62,468 bases of DNA from Clostridia bacterium (GCA_017887095.1 JAGHIT010000048.1:73253-135720); one strand, 5' to 3'; positions 38,677 through 49,477 are shown, numbered from the stretch's first letter. Notes: generated from the letters alone by a model not told the origin. Numbers and translations are program-made.

Positions 38677-40002
38677 TCACCGCTTATTGAGCATCTTGGG
38701 AGGTTTTGGCGCCTTCTTTTTCTTCTTTTTGCCGCCGATGTCTTCCTCTTGCAGCGCACGCTCCCGCTCTTCAAACTGACGGTTGTATTCTACATAGCGT
38801 TCGTCATTTCTATGCTCTTCCTCGTAAGCCTTTGTATCCTCTTCGATCACCGTCTTGCTGTCCTTCAGACGCTGCAAGTCATCGCGCGAGAAAGATTCCG
38901 GTAACTGATAGACCTCGAGATCATCGTCAATCGGCTTAATGGGACGACAGACAAGCTTGCTTTTTCCCATAGCCACGATCTGACGGCGATATTCGCGCAT
39001 CGCCTCGCTCTCCGATACCGTAGAGGACGACTCCGCCTTCTTATGGGAAGCATTTTTATCATACAGTCCGCGCCCCGTTGCATATCCCATATTGGGATTG
39101 ACGAACTTATCGAACGCCCACTGCGAATAATCCAGCCACACAAGAAGAAGATAGGATACGCCGATCAAAAGCAAGATCAGAATGCCGATCACACCCAAAA
39201 TCTGACCGCCGAACAGAGCAAGGAAAACAGGCCAGGTCGCAAGCACCGCGAAAAAGATGGTCTGCGGAAACGTACCGATCGTCATGATCACCGCATTGCG
39301 GAAGAGTGCCCAAGGGCCCTGTTTGTAGCTGATGCCGAGCGAGATCATCCAGAGCATCAAGAGCAAAGCAAACGAAACAAGAATATATCCGACGACTTTG
39401 GAAGCCACGAGCCAGCCTGCCAATGTTCCGTTTGAAGCAAACACCGGATCCGCGATCAGCATGTCGGCAAGATTCCCCATCATCCGCGCCACAAACAGCA
39501 CAACAGTAAAGATAAGTACCGCCTCAAGCACATTCAGATAATTCCGCTTGATCCCGCGCAGGAAATCATTTGCGACAAAGATCCCCTCTGTCCAGATAAG
39601 ATTTCGGATGATATAGCCGCCGCCAGAAATACCGAGTGCGGCGATCGCCGCGGCAGGTATCATCAGCGCAAACCAGATAAGATCGGAACGAAAGACCGCG
39701 CTTTCTGCATAACCGCTCAGATCGGGCAAAACCGGATATCCGACGCCCAAACCCGCGCCGTAAGGCCCCGTCGCCCCCGACACGCCGAGATCGAAAGTGC
39801 GCAAGAAAACCAACGCGGCGATCGGAAGTATCGTCGCGACCATAAATAGATTGACGAGAACGAGCTTCCCGAATCTTCCCTTCAAAATGTCCCAAAAAAG
39901 TGACCAACGGCTGGTAGGAAGAGTACTGCGCGCATAATCCTCACTCCGCTCTTTCCCGATCAGCCAACGGGAGATCAATCCTCTTTTTTCCTTATCTGCC
40001 AT
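38677..40002 (-). CDS. YesL/DUF624-like membrane protein
   Basis: Start MADKEKRGLISRWLIGKERSED; multiple TM segments with FRNAVIMTIGTFPQTIFF; Lys-rich tail. Confidence 0.7.
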   Translation of the reverse strand: MADKEKRGLISRWLIGKERSEDYARSTLPTSRWSLFWDILKGRFGKLVLVNLFMVATILPIAALVFLRTFDLGVSGATGPYGAGLGVGYPVLPDLSGYAESAVFRSDLIWFALMIPAAAIAALGISGGGYIIRNLIWTEGIFVANDFLRGIKRNYLNVLEAVLIFTVVLFVARMMGNLADMLIADPVFASNGTLAGWLVASKVVGYILVSFALLLMLWMISLGISYKQGPWALFRNAVIMTIGTFPQTIFFAVLATWPVFLALFGGQILGVIGILILLLIGVSYLLLVWLDYSQWAFDKFVNPNMGYATGRGLYDKNASHKKAESSSTVSESEAMREYRRQIVAMGKSKLVCRPIKPIDDDLEVYQLPESFSRDDLQRLKDSKTVIEEDTKAYEEEHRNDERYVEYNRQFEERERALQEEDIGGKKKKKKAPKPPKMLNKR

Positions 40003-40105
40003 CAACTTACTCCGTATATACACATATTGGACGGACCATGAAACAGCCCATGCGGATATTGTACTACAAAACACAAAATAATTCAATAGAAATCAGGCAA
40101 ATTCC

Positions 40106-40134
40106 TTGATTTTTCTGTGCAGGTATGGTAAAAT
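40106..40134 (+). promoter_or_regulatory. promoter of lysine riboswitch/asd operon (TTGATT-17-TAAAAT)
   Basis: TTGATT(N17)TAAAAT just upstream of the riboswitch. Confidence 0.75.
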
Positions 40135-40144
40135 TATCTCGCTA

Positions 40145-40330
40145 AAAAGAGGAGCGGCAGAACATGAGTACCGCGCGCCGAGAAGATGGTTAAGGGATCT
40201 TTGCACAAAGCGCACGCAAAAGGGTATCGCCGCCGAAGCGCAGCAGGACCTTGGCGCTGCGCTGGGAGTACGGGAGAATACCCGCAGTCCTGTCACCGCC
40301 ACGGTGAAGCGCTTTTTCGGCAGAAGTTAC
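40145..40330 (+). promoter_or_regulatory. lysine riboswitch (L box)
   Basis: Conserved elements AGAGGAGCGG...ATGAGTA and AAAGGGTATCGCCGCCGAAGCGC...GCGCTGGGAGTACGGGAGAATACCCGCAGTCCTGTCACC, upstream of asd-dapA-dapB. Confidence 0.92.
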
Positions 40331-40340
40331 GAAGAAGGCG

Positions 40341-40366
40341 AAGAAGGCGGTCATGCCTTCTTTTTC
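40341..40366 (+). terminator. riboswitch expression-platform terminator
   Basis: AGAAGGCggtcatGCCTTCTTTTTC. Confidence 0.85.
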
Positions 40367-40399
40367 TATAAAACACATCTATTGACAAAGGAGTTTATT

Positions 40400-41482
40400 A
40401 TGCAGAAACAATATAAAGTCGGCGTGATCGGCGCGACCGGCATGGTCGGACAGCGTTTTGTCACTCTGCTCGACGGGCATCCCCTCTTCCGGCCCGTAGC
40501 GCTCGCGGCAAGCGCGCGCTCGGCGGGGAAATCTTATGAGGAAGCCGTTGGCAGCCGCTGGGCAATGAGCGTTCCCATGCCGTCCTATGCAAAGGACATG
40601 ATACTGCTTGACGCGGAGTCGGACGCGGAAAAACTCGCATCTCTCGTGGATTTTGTCTTCTGCGCCGTCAATATGAAAAAGGAGGAGATCAAGGCACTCG
40701 AGGAGAAATACGCAAAACTCGAAGTGCCCGTCGTCTCCAACAATTCGGCGCACCGCGCGACGCCGGATGTACCCATGATCATCCCTGAGATCAACGACGA
40801 TCACCTCTCCGTTATCGCCGCACAGCGCAGACGTCTGGGAACAAAGCGCGGCTTTATCGCCGTCAAGAGCAACTGCTCGTTGCAGTCATATGTCCCTCTC
40901 CTGCACCCTTTAATGAAATTCGGCATCAAGTGCGCCGCCGTCACGACCTATCAGGCGATCTCCGGCGCGGGAAAAACGTTTGAGACCATGCCCGAGATCG
41001 TAGACAACATTATCCCCTATATCGGCGGCGAGGAGCAAAAGAGCGAGGAAGAGCCTCTCAAGATCTGGGGCAGCGTGAAGGGCAATAAGATCGTCAACGC
41101 GACAGGTCCCGTCATCACCTCGCAATGCCTGCGCGTTCCCGTCTCCGACGGTCACACGGCGGCAGTGTTCGTGTCCTTTGAACGCAAACCCTCCAAGGAA
41201 GAAATTCTCTCGGCATGGAAGGAATTTTCGGGCGCGCCGCAGGCGCTCTCCCTGCCCTCCGCACCCAAGCAATTCATTCACTACTTTGAGGAAGATAACC
41301 GCCCGCAGGCAAAGCTTGACCGCATGACGGAGAACGGCATGGCGGTATGCGCGGGGCGCCTCAGAGAGGACGTGTTGTTCGACTACAAATTCATCGGACT
41401 TTCGCACAATACACTGCGCGGCGCAGCGGGCGGTGCTGTACTGTTAGCAGAACTTCTCGCCGCAAAGGGCTATTTTGATTGA
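40400..41482 (+). CDS. asd: aspartate-semialdehyde dehydrogenase
   Basis: MQKQYKVGVIGATGMVGQRFV, KSNCSLQSYVPLL. Confidence 0.95.
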   Translation: MQKQYKVGVIGATGMVGQRFVTLLDGHPLFRPVALAASARSAGKSYEEAVGSRWAMSVPMPSYAKDMILLDAESDAEKLASLVDFVFCAVNMKKEEIKALEEKYAKLEVPVVSNNSAHRATPDVPMIIPEINDDHLSVIAAQRRRLGTKRGFIAVKSNCSLQSYVPLLHPLMKFGIKCAAVTTYQAISGAGKTFETMPEIVDNIIPYIGGEEQKSEEEPLKIWGSVKGNKIVNATGPVITSQCLRVPVSDGHTAAVFVSFERKPSKEEILSAWKEFSGAPQALSLPSAPKQFIHYFEEDNRPQAKLDRMTENGMAVCAGRLREDVLFDYKFIGLSHNTLRGAAGGAVLLAELLAAKGYFD

Positions 41483-41529
41483 CAAAAAAGCGGCGCGCAT
41501 CATAGGATGAAGCGCGGCAAGGAGACGAT

Positions 41530-42417
41530 ATGACCGGATTTTTGCGAGGCAGTGCAACTGCCATGATCACTCCTTTCACCGAGGACGGCATCAACTTTGA
41601 CGTCTTTGGCGAGATGATGGAATATCAGATCGCAGGCGGGACAGATGCGCTCGTCGTGCTCGGCACGACGGGTGAACCTGCCACAATGCCTGAAGATGAA
41701 AAAGAGGCGTTGATGCGCTATTCCGTAAAAAAGAACGCGGGTCGCGTCAAACTTATTTTCGGCACGGGCGGAAACTGTACGCAAAAGGCAGTACATATGA
41801 CGCAGCTTGCGACGGCGCTGGGCGCGGACGGCATCCTCGCCGTAACGCCCTACTACAACAAGTGCACGCAAAACGGGCTTGTGGAGTACTACAAGGCGAT
41901 CTGCGGCGCGACGCATCTTCCCGTCATCTGCTACAATGTTCCGAGCCGTACGGGTGTAAATATTCTGCCGGAAACAATGGAACGCATCGCAGAAATCCCG
42001 AATATAGCCGGAATCAAAGAAGCAAGCGGCAATATGGCACAGGTCCTGGATACAGCACGCCGCATCCGCGGCAAATGCGACTTATATTCAGGCGAGGATG
42101 CGCTCAATCTGCCCATCCTCTGCGTCGGCGGAACGGCAGTCATTTCGGTACTGTCCAACCTCGTCCCCGCGCAGGTAAAGAAGATGGTCGGCTGCGCACT
42201 GAAGGGCGACCTTGCACGGGCAAATGAGCTCAACGACGCGCTCTATGATCTCACGCACGCCTGTTTTATCGAAGTCAATCCCATTCCCGCCAAAGCCGGC
42301 ATGAAAATGCTCGGCTTCGATGCGGGCATTCCCCGCCTGCCCCTCACCCCGCTGGAGAAGCAGCACGAGGACGTTCTGCGTGCGGCACTCGCGCGATTTG
42401 CGGAGGTGAAGGCATGA
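41530..42417 (+). CDS. dapA: 4-hydroxy-tetrahydrodipicolinate synthase
   Basis: GSATAMITPFTEDG, VVLGTTGEPATM, YNVPSRTGVN, GIKEASGN. Confidence 0.95.
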   Translation: MTGFLRGSATAMITPFTEDGINFDVFGEMMEYQIAGGTDALVVLGTTGEPATMPEDEKEALMRYSVKKNAGRVKLIFGTGGNCTQKAVHMTQLATALGADGILAVTPYYNKCTQNGLVEYYKAICGATHLPVICYNVPSRTGVNILPETMERIAEIPNIAGIKEASGNMAQVLDTARRIRGKCDLYSGEDALNLPILCVGGTAVISVLSNLVPAQVKKMVGCALKGDLARANELNDALYDLTHACFIEVNPIPAKAGMKMLGFDAGIPRLPLTPLEKQHEDVLRAALARFAEVKA

Positions 42418-43169
42418 AGATCATTCTCTGCGGTGCGTGCGGACGCATGGGGAAAAACGTGACCGAGGCTGCGGCGGAACGCGGCACAACAATTGTTGCA
42501 GGCGTTGACATTGTGGATGCTCCCCTGCCCTATCCCCTCTATCGCTCCCTTGCCGAAGTCAATGAACAGGCGGACGTCGTGGTAGACTTCTCCTCCGCGG
42601 CGGGGCTGGAAGAGCACCTTGCCTACTGCCTTGCAAACAAACTTCCCATCGTTCTGGCAGCGACGGGATTTTCGCAGGACGATCTTGCAAAAATCGACGA
42701 TGCGGCAAAGGTCATTCCCGTGTTCAAGACGGGCAACTTCTCGCTGGGCATCAACCTCTTGCAGATGCTTGTCAAAAAGGCGGCGCAGGTCCTGGGCGAC
42801 GACTTCGATGCGGAGATCATCGAGCGGCATCATCACACCAAAAAGGATGCCCCCTCCGGCACGGCGCTCATGCTCGCTTCGAGCGTGAACGAGGGGCTGG
42901 GCGGCGGCAAGGAGAACGTCTACGGACGACACGGCATGGTCGGTGAGCGCAAGAAAAGCGAGATCGGCATTCATGCCGTACGCGGCGGCACGATCGTCGG
43001 CGAACACGAGGTCATGTTTGCGGGAGAGGACGAGATCGTCACCCTTTCGCACTCGGCGCGCAGCCGCAAGGTATTCGCCGTCGGTGCGCTCCGCGCGGCG
43101 CAGTGGCTGATCGGACAGCCCGCAGGACTGTACGACATGAATGACCTGCTCGCACAATTTGTAAACTAA
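42414..43169 (+). CDS. dapB: 4-hydroxy-tetrahydrodipicolinate reductase
   Basis: KIILCGACGRMGKNV, EIIERHHHTKKDAPSGTA. Confidence 0.95.
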   Translation: MKIILCGACGRMGKNVTEAAAERGTTIVAGVDIVDAPLPYPLYRSLAEVNEQADVVVDFSSAAGLEEHLAYCLANKLPIVLAATGFSQDDLAKIDDAAKVIPVFKTGNFSLGINLLQMLVKKAAQVLGDDFDAEIIERHHHTKKDAPSGTALMLASSVNEGLGGGKENVYGRHGMVGERKKSEIGIHAVRGGTIVGEHEVMFAGEDEIVTLSHSARSRKVFAVGALRAAQWLIGQPAGLYDMNDLLAQFVN

Positions 43170-43189
43170 ATAGAAGGGATGATATGTAT

Positions 43190-43227
43190 AACCCCGCGCC
43201 CCGCTCAATGAGCGGGGCGCGGGGTTT
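43190..43227 (+). terminator. terminator of asd-dapA-dapB operon
   Basis: AACCCCGCGCCCCGCTcaatgAGCGGGGCGCGGGGTTT. Confidence 0.9.
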
Positions 43228-43231
43228 AAAA

Positions 43232-43263
43232 CAAATGCGCCGCCCGACCGGGCGGCGCATTTC
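43232..43263 (-). terminator. terminator of the convergent gene at 43275-43796
   Basis: AAATGCGCCGCCCgaccGGGCGGCGCATTT. Confidence 0.85.
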
Positions 43264-43274
43264 CTCACTTGCGA

Positions 43275-43796
43275 TTATTTGAGTTTGGACAGAACCAGCG
43301 TTACACCGGAAACAATACCGCCCGCCATCATAAGATAGGCGCCCGCAGCAGCCACAAACGAAGTACTTCCAAGTGAACCGCCGTCCAGATTCAGCGGAGA
43401 CTGCGCGGCATAGGCGACCGCCAGCGACATAACCAATACGGCAAGGACAACCGTCACGACTGCAAAAATCAGCTTTACGATAGCCCCCATACGAATGATG
43501 CCAAGTTTTCCAAGGATAACGAGGACGGAAGCAAAAACAGTGAAAATAAGCGAAATGATCGCAATTGACTGTATAACTACAATCGTGATACCGCCTTCCA
43601 TCAGTGCCTCAAGCGCCTCATAATCCCCGAACAAGCCAACCGTCTGCGTGTTGTCCCCGACAATACTTGTCGTTACCTGCGCAAAGAACGGGACGCAAAG
43701 CCCTACGACTGCCAGCACCAGACCGACCGCTGCCGCTACCATCTTGATCAGATCCAACAGCCCAACTTTTTTTGCTTTGTTTACGCTTTTTGCCAT
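43275..43796 (-). CDS. hypothetical membrane protein
   Basis: 173 aa, 4 predicted TM segments. Confidence 0.7.
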   Translation of the reverse strand: MAKSVNKAKKVGLLDLIKMVAAAVGLVLAVVGLCVPFFAQVTTSIVGDNTQTVGLFGDYEALEALMEGGITIVVIQSIAIISLIFTVFASVLVILGKLGIIRMGAIVKLIFAVVTVVLAVLVMSLAVAYAAQSPLNLDGGSLGSTSFVAAAGAYLMMAGGIVSGVTLVLSKLK

Positions 43797-43909
43797 ATTT
43801 TTCTCTCCTTTTCTGTATTTTTATTTATTATACTATAGATTGCGGAGAATTGGAAGCGGTTTCCGAAAATTTCTTTAAAAAAATTTATTACTTTACAAAA
43901 TGGACAATT

Positions 43910-45013
43910 TCAGCGCCCCAGCTCGGCTTTGACTGCTGCAAGTGCCGCAGCGACTGTATCGTCCATATCATAGTATTTATACTGTCCCAGTCTGCCGCCG
44001 AACAGCACGTTTTTGTCCTGTTCGGCAAGAGCACGGTACTTTTCATAGAGCGCACTGTTCTTATCGTCGTTGACGGGATAATACGGTTCGTCCCCAGGTT
44101 TCCATTCGGCAGAGTACTCGCGTGAAATAACTGTCTTCGGCTGCGTCCCGAATTCGAAATGCTTATGTTCGATGATACGCGTAAACGGCACGTCTGCCGC
44201 CGTGTAATTGATGACCGCGTTTCCCTGATAGTTAGGCATATCCAATAATTCCGTCTCAAAGCGCACAGAGCGATATTCCAATGGGCCGAAGCACTCATCG
44301 TAATATGCATCAATCGGTCCTGTATAGATGATTCGATGCGCCATAGAAAGAAATTTTTCTTTATCACACAAAAAATCGCAATTCAGCTCCACCTCGACAT
44401 TGGCGAGCAATTTTGCTATGATCTTGGTATATCCTCCGATGGGAATGCCCTGATAGGTATCGTTGAAATAGTTGTTGTCGAAGGTGAAGCGCACGGGAAG
44501 CCGCTTGATGATGAAGGCGGGAAGTTCGGTACACTTTCTCCCCCATTGCTTCTCCGTATATCCCTTGACCAATTTTTCATAGATCGTCCTGCCGACGAGA
44601 TTGATCGCCTGCTCTTCAAGGTTCTTCGGCTCCGCGACGTAGTCCTTGCCACGCTCCTCGGCGATACGCGCCTCTGCCTCGGCAGGTGTGAACACGTCCC
44701 GCCAAAGCTTTGTAAAAGTGTTCATGTTGAAAGGAAGATTATAACATTCATCCTTATAGCGCGCGACAGGCTGATTGACATAACGGTTGAATTCGGCAAA
44801 GCGGCTGATATAGTCCCAGACCGCTCTGTCCGACGTATGGAAGATATGTGCACCGTAACGATGTACGTTGATGCCTTCCACGCTCTCCGTATAAATATTT
44901 CCGCCGATATGTTTACGCTTTTCAATGACATACACGCGCTTCCCGGCGCGAGAAAGCTCATAAGCGCATATCGCACCGAACAGACCGTTGCCAACAATCA
45001 GATAATCGTACAT
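43910..45013 (-). CDS. glf: UDP-galactopyranose mutase
   Basis: MYDYLIVGNGLFGAICAYELSRAGKRVYVIEKRKHIGGN; start corrected to 45013. Confidence 0.95.
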   Translation of the reverse strand: MYDYLIVGNGLFGAICAYELSRAGKRVYVIEKRKHIGGNIYTESVEGINVHRYGAHIFHTSDRAVWDYISRFAEFNRYVNQPVARYKDECYNLPFNMNTFTKLWRDVFTPAEAEARIAEERGKDYVAEPKNLEEQAINLVGRTIYEKLVKGYTEKQWGRKCTELPAFIIKRLPVRFTFDNNYFNDTYQGIPIGGYTKIIAKLLANVEVELNCDFLCDKEKFLSMAHRIIYTGPIDAYYDECFGPLEYRSVRFETELLDMPNYQGNAVINYTAADVPFTRIIEHKHFEFGTQPKTVISREYSAEWKPGDEPYYPVNDDKNSALYEKYRALAEQDKNVLFGGRLGQYKYYDMDDTVAAALAAVKAELGR

Positions 45014-45175
45014 ATTTTTTCTCCTTTGTGAATACATTGTAACAGACGATAGGCGCCTTGTCAAGAATCCCCAAAAAATTCATATTGAATTAACCATGCA
45101 TTTTTATTTTTGGGACAAACTTGAAAGAGCGTGTACCGAATTATGATACCCGCATTCCAAAATCGAAGGACATGC

Positions 45176-45207
45176 AAAGAGCGTCCGCATTTTGCGGACG
45201 CTCTTCT
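45176..45207 (-). terminator. phosphoketolase terminator
   Basis: AAGAGCGTCCGCattttGCGGACGCTCTT. Confidence 0.85.
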
Positions 45208-45222
45208 GAATTGTATCGCTGT

Positions 45223-47640
45223 TTACTTCTGCTCAGGCGTATGCCACTTCCAGTTCTGGATCTCGGGCAGATCTTCGCCGTACTCTGCAATGTAGTTGCG
45301 GTGCTCGACGAGCTTATCGTTCATCATCTGAACAAGGAAGCTGCCCTTGTTGCCCAACTGAGGAAGACTCATCATTGCCTCACGGACAAGGTGGAATCTG
45401 TCGATATGGTTCTGAACGCGCATATCGAAGCCTGTGGTAATCGTACCCTCTTCCATGTAACCGAACACCTTGATGTTACGGTTGTGGCGGGTATAGGTCA
45501 GCTCGTGGATGAGCTTGGGATATCCGTGGTAGACAAAGATAACAGGCTTATCCTTGGTGAAGATCGCATCGAAAGCGCTGTCACGCAGACCGTGAGGATG
45601 ATTCTCGTGAGAATCCAATTTCATCAGGTCAACAACATTGACGAAACGGATCTTCAGATCGGGCATATAGTCGCGCAGAATGGTCGTAGCTGCAAGCGCT
45701 TCGATCGTAGGCGTATCGCCGCAGCATGCCATGACAAGATCGGGCTCTTCGCCTGCATCATTGGATGCCCAAGGCCAGACGCCGATACCCTGCGTGCAAT
45801 GCTTGACAGCCTGATCCATCGTAAGCCACTGATATGTGGGATGCTTGGACGCAACGATAACGTTGATATAGCCCTTGCTCTTGACGCAGTGGTCGAAGCA
45901 GGAGAGCAGGCAGTTTGCATCCGGCGGGAGATAGCAGCGCACGACATCCGACTTCTTTGTGGAAACGTGATCGAGGAATCCGGGATCCTGATGCGTGAAA
46001 CCGTTATGATCCTGCTGCCAAACGTTGGAAGTAAGAACGAGGTTCAGGGAGGAAATATCCTGTCTCCAAGGAAGCTCATTGGTGACCTTCAGCCACTTTG
46101 CATGCTGGGAGACCATGGAGTCAACAACACGAATGAAGGACTCATAAGATGCGAAGAAGCCGTGACGACCGGTAAGAATGTAGCCTTCCAGCCAACCTTC
46201 GCACATATGCTCGGAGAGATATGCGTCCATGATTCTGCCCTGAGGCGCGACGTTATCGTCTTCGACAAAGACGCACTCTTCGGGACAAGCCTTATCGTAG
46301 ATCTTCGCCTCAAAAGGACGGGACGAAACCTCAAACGCCGCATACATACGGTTGGACATGGATTCGTCAGGACCGAACATACGGAAGTTGCGGCTCTCCT
46401 CGTTGAGCTTAAGAACATCGCGGATATAGGAGCCGAGGACAAGCATATCCTGCGCTTTGACGGTTCCGGGTGCATTCATCTCGACGCCGTACTTCGTGAA
46501 GTCGGGCAGACGGAGATCTTTGAGGAGCTTGCCGCCGTTGGTATGAGGGTTCGCGGAGATACGTCTGTCTCCCTTGGGCGCAAGTTCACGCAGCTCGGGC
46601 TTGAGTTTGTAATCTTCCGTGAAGAGTTCTTCGGGGCGATACGAGAGCAGCCACTCCTTGAGCAGGTCGAGATGCTCGGGCTTCTCCATCGTGATCGGAA
46701 CCTGATGCGCACGATAGCTGCCTTCGATGTGCTTGCCGTCGACGACCTTGGGACCGGTCCAGCCCTTGGGCGTACGGAGAACGATCATGGGCCAGACAGG
46801 ACGATCGGTGCACCCCTCTTCTCTTGCCTTTCTCTGGATCTCCTTGATCTCCTTGATGCACTTATCAAGCGTTTCCGCCATCTTTCTGTGCATTTCCATC
46901 GGCTCGTAGCCTTCGACGAAATAGGGCTTGTACCCGCAGCCGTGGAAGTAGCTCTTCAGCTCCTCCTTGGGAATACGGGCGAACACCGTAGGATTGTTGA
47001 TCTTAAAGCCGTTAAGGTGAAGGATCGGCAGCACTGCGCCGTCCGTAACGGGATTCAGGAACTTATTGGAATGCCATGCCGTCGCAAGAGGACCGGTCTC
47101 GGCTTCGCCGTCGCCGACAATGGTCGCCGCGATCAGATCGGGATTATCGAAGACCGCGCCGAACGCGTGCGCAAGGGAATAACCAAGCTCACCGCCTTCG
47201 TTAATGGAACCGGGCGTTTCGGGCGCAACGTGCGAGGAGATGCCGCCGGGGAAAGAGAACTGCTTGCACAACCTGGTCATGCCGACTTCATCTTCGGAGA
47301 CATTGGGATAGACCTCGCTGTAAGTGCCTTCGAGGTAAGAGTTCGCGACAAAGAAGTTGCCGCCGTGACCGGGACCGGAAAGAAGGATCAGGTCAAGGTC
47401 AAATTTTTTGATGACGCGATTGAGGTGAACATAGACAAAGTTCTGTCCGGGAACGGTACCCCAGTGACCGACGATCTTCTTCTTGACCTGGTCACGCGTC
47501 AAGGGTTCGCGAAGAAGCGGGTTCTTCAGCATGTAAAGCTGTGCGGCAGCGAGATAATTTGCAGCACGCCAATAAGCATCCATCTTCTTCAGATACTCTT
47601 CCGTCAAAGGCTTCTTTTCGGGAATGATTTCGTTGCTCAT
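45223..47640 (-). CDS. xfp: phosphoketolase (xylulose-5-P/fructose-6-P)
   Basis: [44 protein letters not shown], full-length 805 aa. Confidence 0.95.
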   Translation of the reverse strand: MSNEIIPEKKPLTEEYLKKMDAYWRAANYLAAAQLYMLKNPLLREPLTRDQVKKKIVGHWGTVPGQNFVYVHLNRVIKKFDLDLILLSGPGHGGNFFVANSYLEGTYSEVYPNVSEDEVGMTRLCKQFSFPGGISSHVAPETPGSINEGGELGYSLAHAFGAVFDNPDLIAATIVGDGEAETGPLATAWHSNKFLNPVTDGAVLPILHLNGFKINNPTVFARIPKEELKSYFHGCGYKPYFVEGYEPMEMHRKMAETLDKCIKEIKEIQRKAREEGCTDRPVWPMIVLRTPKGWTGPKVVDGKHIEGSYRAHQVPITMEKPEHLDLLKEWLLSYRPEELFTEDYKLKPELRELAPKGDRRISANPHTNGGKLLKDLRLPDFTKYGVEMNAPGTVKAQDMLVLGSYIRDVLKLNEESRNFRMFGPDESMSNRMYAAFEVSSRPFEAKIYDKACPEECVFVEDDNVAPQGRIMDAYLSEHMCEGWLEGYILTGRHGFFASYESFIRVVDSMVSQHAKWLKVTNELPWRQDISSLNLVLTSNVWQQDHNGFTHQDPGFLDHVSTKKSDVVRCYLPPDANCLLSCFDHCVKSKGYINVIVASKHPTYQWLTMDQAVKHCTQGIGVWPWASNDAGEEPDLVMACCGDTPTIEALAATTILRDYMPDLKIRFVNVVDLMKLDSHENHPHGLRDSAFDAIFTKDKPVIFVYHGYPKLIHELTYTRHNRNIKVFGYMEEGTITTGFDMRVQNHIDRFHLVREAMMSLPQLGNKGSFLVQMMNDKLVEHRNYIAEYGEDLPEIQNWKWHTPEQK

Positions 47641-47672
47641 GAATTCCTCCTGAACATTATTTTCTGTCTAAC

Positions 47673-47701
47673 ATTATATCCCATCGCGCAAGCGTTGTCA
47701 A
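47673..47701 (-). promoter_or_regulatory. phosphoketolase promoter (TTGACA-17-TATAAT)
   Basis: Reverse strand TTGACA(N17)TATAAT. Confidence 0.85.
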
Positions 47702-47835
47702 TATAATTGCGAAAAAAGCATGTAAATTTTTCTTTACTGACCATTTTTCGGCAAAATTACATTCCTCTGTGCAAAAAAAACGGAAAAAGAACGCGCACCG
47801 GCAGTCTTTTCCCGTTTTTCGGACATTTTTTTGTT

Positions 47836-48756
47836 TCAGCTCAGGAATCCCTTGATGATCTGTTCCTCCGCCTCCTGTTCGGTCAATCCTAACGTCATAA
47901 GCTTCAACAACTGCTCGCCCGCGATCTTCCCGATCGCAGCCTCATGGATGAGTTCCGCATCCACATTGTTTGCCGCAAGCGCAGGAATTGCCACGACGTT
48001 TGCTTCATCCATAATGATGGCGTCGCATTCGCTGTGACCATGACACTTGCCGTTGCCGTCAATACGCAGATAAAACTCCTGCCGCGATGAATCCGCAGCG
48101 ACAGAACGCGACACCACGTCCGCCCCCGCACCGTCGCCGTTCAGTTCGACGGAAAAATCCGTCTTGGCAAACTGTTTGCCGTGCGTATAGATCTTCTCGC
48201 GGATGACAAGTTCCGCGCCCGCCGCAAGTACGCCGCGCGTCGTGCGGACAGTGGAATCCACGCCCTTGATCTGCGTTGTCTCCATTTCCAAACGGGAGTT
48301 CTCTTCCATGCGGATATCCGTTGTCGGATTCATGACATTTTCACCGTTGCCGTCACCGGATGCGTAGTGCTTTTCCACATACTTGACTTTGGCATTCTTC
48401 CCGACGTGGAACGTGTGTATCCCGCTGTGCTCGCTCGTCGCCTGTCCGCAGTTATGAATACCGCAACCTGCAATGATGAGCACATCCGCACCGTCCTCGA
48501 TATAGAAATCGTTATAGACCTGCTCTTTGTAATCCGTCTCGGTAATAACAACGGGGATGTGTACGCTCTCCCCTTTCGTCTCGCCGGAAACAAAGATATC
48601 GATACCTGCCTTTTTGTCCTTTCTGCTCTCGATGCGGATGTGCGGCGTGCTGCGGCGTCCGTCCGCTTCACCGTTTTTTCTGATATTATACGCGCCGTCC
48701 GGCACTTTGTGCAGATCGGCAATCTGCATCAACAGCATTTTTTCCAATTCGTCCAT
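47836..48756 (-). CDS. SufB/SufD-family Fe-S cluster assembly protein
   Basis: SufBD core: VEKHYASGDGNGENVMNPTTDIRMEENSRLEMETTQIKGVDSTVRTTRG...CDAIIMDEANVVAIPALAANNVDAELIHEAAIGKIAGEQLLKLMTLGL. Confidence 0.88.
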   Translation of the reverse strand: MDELEKMLLMQIADLHKVPDGAYNIRKNGEADGRRSTPHIRIESRKDKKAGIDIFVSGETKGESVHIPVVITETDYKEQVYNDFYIEDGADVLIIAGCGIHNCGQATSEHSGIHTFHVGKNAKVKYVEKHYASGDGNGENVMNPTTDIRMEENSRLEMETTQIKGVDSTVRTTRGVLAAGAELVIREKIYTHGKQFAKTDFSVELNGDGAGADVVSRSVAADSSRQEFYLRIDGNGKCHGHSECDAIIMDEANVVAIPALAANNVDAELIHEAAIGKIAGEQLLKLMTLGLTEQEAEEQIIKGFLS

Positions 48757-48763
48757 ATGCTCC

Positions 48764-49477
48764 TCACTTTGCGAGCGCGGGACATGCCCGTGACGCGAGC
48801 AGTCCGGGGAGGATCTCCTCCCGGCTGCCGTTCTTCTGTACTTTTCCGTTTGCAATGACAATGATCCTGTCCGCAATATTGAGAATGCGTTCCTGATGGG
48901 AAATGATGAGAATATTCCCTTGTGTCCGCTCATGCATCTTTTCGAACACCGTGATCAGGCTCTGAAAACTCCATAAATCAATGCCGGCTTCAGGCTCGTC
49001 AAACACGGTAAGACTCTTTTCCCTTGCGAGGACGGTCGCGATCTCAATACGCTTGAGTTCTCCGCCGGAGAGCGAAGCGTTCACTTCGCGGTCAATATAG
49101 TCTCTTGCGCACAGTCCGACCTCAGAGAGATAGGAACAAACTTCACTCACCGTAAGGCGCTTCCCCGCCGCCAAAGAGACGAGATCCTTGACCGTAAGCC
49201 CCTTAAAGCGGACCGGCTGCTGAAAGGCATAAGAGATACCGCGGCGAGCGCGTTCAGTGACGGAAAGCCCGGTAATATCTTCTCCGTCCAAAAGGATCTT
49301 CCCGCCGGAAGGCGTCAGAATGCCCGCGATGATCTTGGCAAGCGTACTTTTACCGCTGCCGTTGGGGCCGGTAATTGCGACAAACGGCTCATCCACACAG
49401 AAAGAGACATCGTCGAGGATTTCTTTATCCGTATCGCCGTCTGCCGCGACAAAACTGATGTGCTGTACTTCTAACAT
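48764..49477 (-). CDS. sufC: Fe-S cluster assembly ATPase SufC
   Basis: ITGPNGSGKSTLAKIIAG, NASLSGGELKRIEIATVLARE; start MLEVQHISFVAADGD. Confidence 0.9.
   Translation of the reverse strand: MLEVQHISFVAADGDTDKEILDDVSFCVDEPFVAITGPNGSGKSTLAKIIAGILTPSGGKILLDGEDITGLSVTERARRGISYAFQQPVRFKGLTVKDLVSLAAGKRLTVSEVCSYLSEVGLCARDYIDREVNASLSGGELKRIEIATVLAREKSLTVFDEPEAGIDLWSFQSLITVFEKMHERTQGNILIISHQERILNIADRIIVIANGKVQKNGSREEILPGLLASRACPALAK

Noticed and set aside
45078-45092. AATTCA-TAT-TGAATT palindrome upstream of glf considered as an ARG box
   Set aside because: Half-sites are in the opposite order to ARG boxes, and glf has no link to arginine; probably chance in AT-rich intergenic DNA.
45121-47706. 861-aa plus-strand ORF covering the whole phosphoketolase gene
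   Set aside because: Antisense shadow ORF caused by codon bias; low-complexity R/D/H-rich translation, no RBS or family match, while the opposite strand encodes a clear enzyme.
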